Below, one piece after another: positions 5,384-7,557 of a DNA stretch of 7,557 bases. Position 1 is the first letter of the stretch. Every line of letters starts with the position of its first letter. The position numbers and the translations under genes were made by a program. The DNA lies in contig DPZW01000082.1 in assembly GCA_003536545.1 (NCBI GenBank), positions 1 to 7,557 of the forward strand, given 5' to 3'. Under the pieces are notes generated by a model, which was given only the letters and a program-made list of their open reading frames with translations, had not been told where the DNA came from and did not search any database. Origin of the DNA: Rhodospirillaceae bacterium (lineage in GTDB: Bacteria > Pseudomonadota > Alphaproteobacteria > UBA11073).

Positions 5384-6044
5384 ATGAAAGTCACGATCAA
5401 TCCGACTGTCAATGAATTCTATTCTGTATCGCAAGATGAAGTCACCATTAGCGCCCCTTCAGAAGAATTGCGTACGGGGGGGGGTAGACACTTGTTCTGC
5501 CCTTGTTATTTATGGACAAGGCAAACAATTACTTGCTCATGTAGATGCTCAATCCAATATATATGTACTGCGAGATACAATTCAAAACAACTTCGATATT
5601 GACGATCCGGGATTAAAAGTTTTTTTGATTTCAGGTGCGGGCAGCATGGGGTCTTCTGAAATCTCCCAGAGCAAAATTACAAAAACATTGGCGCTGCTTG
5701 GCATGGAGTACACATTAGATAATCATACATATACTGCCTTTTGGAAAGATTTGGTGGTGACAAGGGGTCACCATTTCGAAGATTCGAGACGGCTCCCATC
5801 ATCAGATTTTATCAATCAAGACGGGAGAGAATATCAATTCTACTCAAATGTGAAACCTGATGATGTTGAAGCTATTGGAAATAATCGTGTAAATATGCTG
5901 GGGAATATCATGGAGGACACAGTGATTGGGCCGGCCAAAGGCGGGCATGAATTCCTAGTCGGAGTTTACAAATTATATAAGGAAAATCCTAGCCCCACCC
6001 CAAAACCTTCATTGGTTAATTTCAAGGATTTTATGCCGCTATAG
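5384..6044 (+). CDS. NTAN1-like Cys-His amidohydrolase/deamidase, frameshifted or phase-variable at a nine-G run
   Basis: As read, the frame from ATG 5384 goes out of register at nine G residues (5476-5484) and stops at 5602 after 72 codons; the rest lies in the next frame to 6044. Removing one G gives one continuous 219-residue protein. It resembles human protein N-terminal asparagine amidohydrolase (NTAN1, recalled from memory) on both sides of the break: EFYSVSQDEVTISAP before it, then TCSALVIYG, LLAHVDA and LKVFLISGAG after it. Candidate catalytic residues are Cys37 and His52. Their 15-residue spacing equals that of Cys866 and His881 in the CNF1 deamidase, which with CheD shares a similar fold. 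There is no signal peptide or membrane helix. The gene is AT-rich (row 5521-5580 is 35% G+C by hand count) and overlaps the murA 3' end by 14 bases. It may be a sequencing error, a decaying gene, or a contingency locus. Substrate unknown. Confidence 0.7.
5476..5484 (+). repeat. Homopolymer of nine G inside the NTAN1-like gene
   Basis: The run follows ACG-coding bases at codons 31-34. With eight or eleven G the full-length protein is encoded; with nine, as here, a 72-residue product; with ten, a TAG stop falls immediately after the run (34 residues). It lies three codons before the candidate catalytic cysteine. Confidence 0.9.
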
Positions 6045-7308
6045 CTTCGTCTTTTTCGCGGATGATTTGTGCGCCGCAGGCAGAAAGTTTTTTATCCACT
6101 GCTTCATAGCCGCGATCGAGATGGTAAATCCGGTTCACGGTAGTTTCTCCTTCTGCCACCAATCCCGCCAGCACCAATGAAACTGATGCGCGCAGGTCCG
6201 TGGCCATCACTGGCGCACCTTTGAGTTTTTTGACACCGCGCACCAAGGCAGAGGCATGATGAATGGTGATATCCGCGCCCATGCGGTGCAGTTCCGGCAC
6301 ATGCATAAAACGGTTTTCAAAAATCGTTTCGGTGATCATCGACGCGCCGGATGCAATCGTCATCATTGTCATAAACTGTGCCTGCAGATCCGTGGGGAAA
6401 CCAGGAAAAGGTTCCGTCATGATATCCACGCCCTGCAGGTAATCACCTGCCTTTACGCGTACGCCATTGGCGTGCGGTTCAATAAATGCGCCAGCGCGGC
6501 GCAGAATATCCAGTGGCATGGCAATCAAATCTTCACGTGCACCAATCAGATCCAGATCACCGCCGGTCATGACGGCCGCAACGGCTAATGTCCCTGCTTC
6601 AATCCGGTCTGCGACAACCGTATGGGTGCAGCCGTTTAATTTTTCAACACCGGTGATGGTAATTGTGTCGGTGCCCGCGCCTTCAATCTTCGCGCCCATG
6701 CAATTCAGCATCGCAGCGAGATCCGCTACATCTGGTTCGCGCGCGGCATTGCCGATAATTGTCGTGCCTTTGGCAAGCACGGCTGCCATCATCATATTTT
6801 CCGTGCCGCCCACCGTGACTTTCGGAAATGTATATTTTGCACCCGTCAGGCCGCCTGGTGGCACGCGCGCATCCACATAACCTTCTTCCAAGGCAATTTC
6901 TGCACCCAAAGCCTTCAGTGCCTCAATATGCAAATCCACCGGACGCGCGCCAATTGCACAACCGCCGGGCAAGGATACGCGCGCGTGGCCGTGACGCGCC
7001 AGCAATGGACCGAGCACAGTAATACTCGCGCGCATTTTGCGCACAATGTCATAGGGCGCAGTCTCAGACATAATATTCTGCGCATGAATTTTCATTTGAT
7101 TATCGCCAGACCATTCCGCTGAAACGCCGAGACCAGCCAGCAATTCACGCATGGTTTTGATATCCGCCAGGCGCGGCGTATTATTCAACGTTACCTTGCC
7201 ATCCGTCATAATGGCCGCCGCCATCAATTTCAACGCAGCATTTTTCGCGCCGGAAATCTGGATTTTTCCGATTAATTTATTGCCGCCCTGAATGCGCAGA
7301 CGATCCAT
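6031..7308 (-). CDS. murA: UDP-N-acetylglucosamine 1-carboxyvinyltransferase
   Basis: MurA transfers enolpyruvate from phosphoenolpyruvate to UDP-GlcNAc, the first committed step of peptidoglycan synthesis, in the cytoplasm. The 425 residues cover the whole two-domain enzyme (E. coli has 419). Key residues align: Lys22 in SGAKNAALK, Arg93 in RKMRASI, catalytic Cys117 in LPGGCAIGARPVDLH with Arg122, Asp307 in FPTDLQAQF, and Arg399 in HLDRGYEAVD. The active-site loop keeps cysteine, the fosfomycin-reactive form, not the aspartate found in resistant enzymes. Translation starts at ATG 7308, whose first base is also the first base (on the plus strand) of the dcd TAA codon, with AAGG seven bases upstream inside dcd, so the two genes are probably translationally coupled. 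The 3' end overlaps the opposite-strand NTAN1-like gene by 14 bases. Confidence 0.97.
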   Translation of the reverse strand: MDRLRIQGGNKLIGKIQISGAKNAALKLMAAAIMTDGKVTLNNTPRLADIKTMRELLAGLGVSAEWSGDNQMKIHAQNIMSETAPYDIVRKMRASITVLGPLLARHGHARVSLPGGCAIGARPVDLHIEALKALGAEIALEEGYVDARVPPGGLTGAKYTFPKVTVGGTENMMMAAVLAKGTTIIGNAAREPDVADLAAMLNCMGAKIEGAGTDTITITGVEKLNGCTHTVVADRIEAGTLAVAAVMTGGDLDLIGAREDLIAMPLDILRRAGAFIEPHANGVRVKAGDYLQGVDIMTEPFPGFPTDLQAQFMTMMTIASGASMITETIFENRFMHVPELHRMGADITIHHASALVRGVKKLKGAPVMATDLRASVSLVLAGLVAEGETTVNRIYHLDRGYEAVDKKLSACGAQIIREKDEAIAA

Positions 7309-7557
7309 TATCCGGCCTTATCCAGCTTCGGCAGCGTCACGCCGCGCTGGCCCATGTATTTCCCGGCGCGCATGGCATAGGTCGTTTCGCAAGCGCTGGC
7401 GCCCTGGAAAAATAAGAACTGGCAGATGCCTTCATTCGCGTAAACTTTTGCGGGCAATGGCGTGGTGTTGGAAATCTCCAGCGTCACCTGCCCTTCCCAG
7501 CCTGGCTCCAGCGGGGTGACATTCACAATCAAGCCGCAGCGCGCGTAAGTGGATTTG
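7308..7557 (-). CDS. dcd: dCTP deaminase, C-terminal 82 residues (cut by window edge)
   Basis: Dcd converts dCTP to dUTP, feeding dTTP synthesis. The visible part begins KSTYARCGLIVNVTPLEP, which matches the central region of the enzyme including the substrate-contacting arginine (Arg115 in E. coli). It continues with GWEGQVTLEISNTTPLPAK, containing the catalytic glutamate (Glu138 in E. coli), and ends with GKYMGQRGVTLPKLDKAG, the nucleotide-binding tail. The motifs are intact. The N-terminal half lies beyond the window. The TAA stop overlaps the murA ATG by one base (TAATG), indicating one transcript with coupled translation. Cys in STYARCG and the QRGVTLP ending are of the alphaproteobacterial type, in my recollection. 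Confidence 0.93.
   Translation of the reverse strand, partial: KSTYARCGLIVNVTPLEPGWEGQVTLEISNTTPLPAKVYANEGICQFLFFQGASACETTYAMRAGKYMGQRGVTLPKLDKAG
7316..7319 (-). promoter_or_regulatory. murA Shine-Dalgarno sequence inside dcd
   Basis: AAGG on the minus strand lies seven bases before the murA ATG and within the last codons of dcd, consistent with reinitiation at the TAATG overlap. Confidence 0.5.

Noticed and set aside
5412..5475. Separate gene starting at ATG 5412 in the second frame
   Set aside because: Its first 21 residues are an out-of-frame reading of the NTAN1-like N-terminus and no ribosome site precedes it, so it is better seen as the rear part of one interrupted gene.
5476..5484. 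G-quadruplex at the G run
   Set aside because: There is a single run of nine G with no neighbouring G runs, so an intramolecular quadruplex is not supported.
1..7557. CRISPR array, insertion sequence or prophage
   Set aside because: No regularly spaced direct repeats, transposase, integrase or terminal inverted repeats flanking the accessory genes were seen.

Overview
The window looks like a chromosomal segment of an alphaproteobacterium. This rests on family resemblance recalled from memory: an ilvE gene beside an OmpR/PetR-EnvZ-type two-component pair, a UPF0262 protein near murA, and a Dcd C-terminus of the kind seen in alphaproteobacteria. I cannot name the genus. The DNA is very compact: three convergent gene pairs overlap at their 3' ends, and only one gap exceeds 300 bases (3975-4299).

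Layout. At the left edge is the N-terminal part of an unrecognised minus-strand gene (1-160), followed by ilvE on the minus strand (260-1132). Across a 44-base divergent gap lies an OmpR-type response regulator (1177-1887, plus). Its EnvZ-like sensor kinase (2664-3974, plus) is not adjacent as expected. An opposite-strand, AT-rich gene (1873-2580) sits between them and carries a candidate Cys-His-Asp thiol-hydrolase triad. After the kinase come a hairpin, a 325-base intergenic stretch with a possibly structured leader, and a GAF-domain protein of the free methionine-R-sulfoxide reductase family (4300-4797, plus). UPF0262 (4794-5249, minus) shares a CTAG with the GAF gene, so that each strand reads a TAG stop there. 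An AT-rich accessory gene (5384-6044, plus) resembles NTAN1-type amidohydrolases and is broken or switchable at a run of nine G. On the right, dcd (7308-7557, partial) and murA (6031-7308) form a translationally coupled minus-strand pair.

How it fits together. The backbone is housekeeping: branched-chain amino-acid transamination, envelope signalling, peptidoglycan precursor synthesis and dUTP supply. Two lower-GC genes, 1873-2580 and 5384-6044, appear inserted into this backbone. Both look like Cys-dependent amidase, deamidase or peptidase-like enzymes, neither has a visible Shine-Dalgarno sequence, and both have a possible -10 element so close to the ATG that the mRNA could be leaderless. 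The most notable signals are the poly-G tract in the NTAN1-like gene, the papain/transglutaminase-like gene splitting the two-component pair, and the foldable leader before a GAF/fRMsr homologue that keeps its cysteines but has changed its substrate-binding acids.
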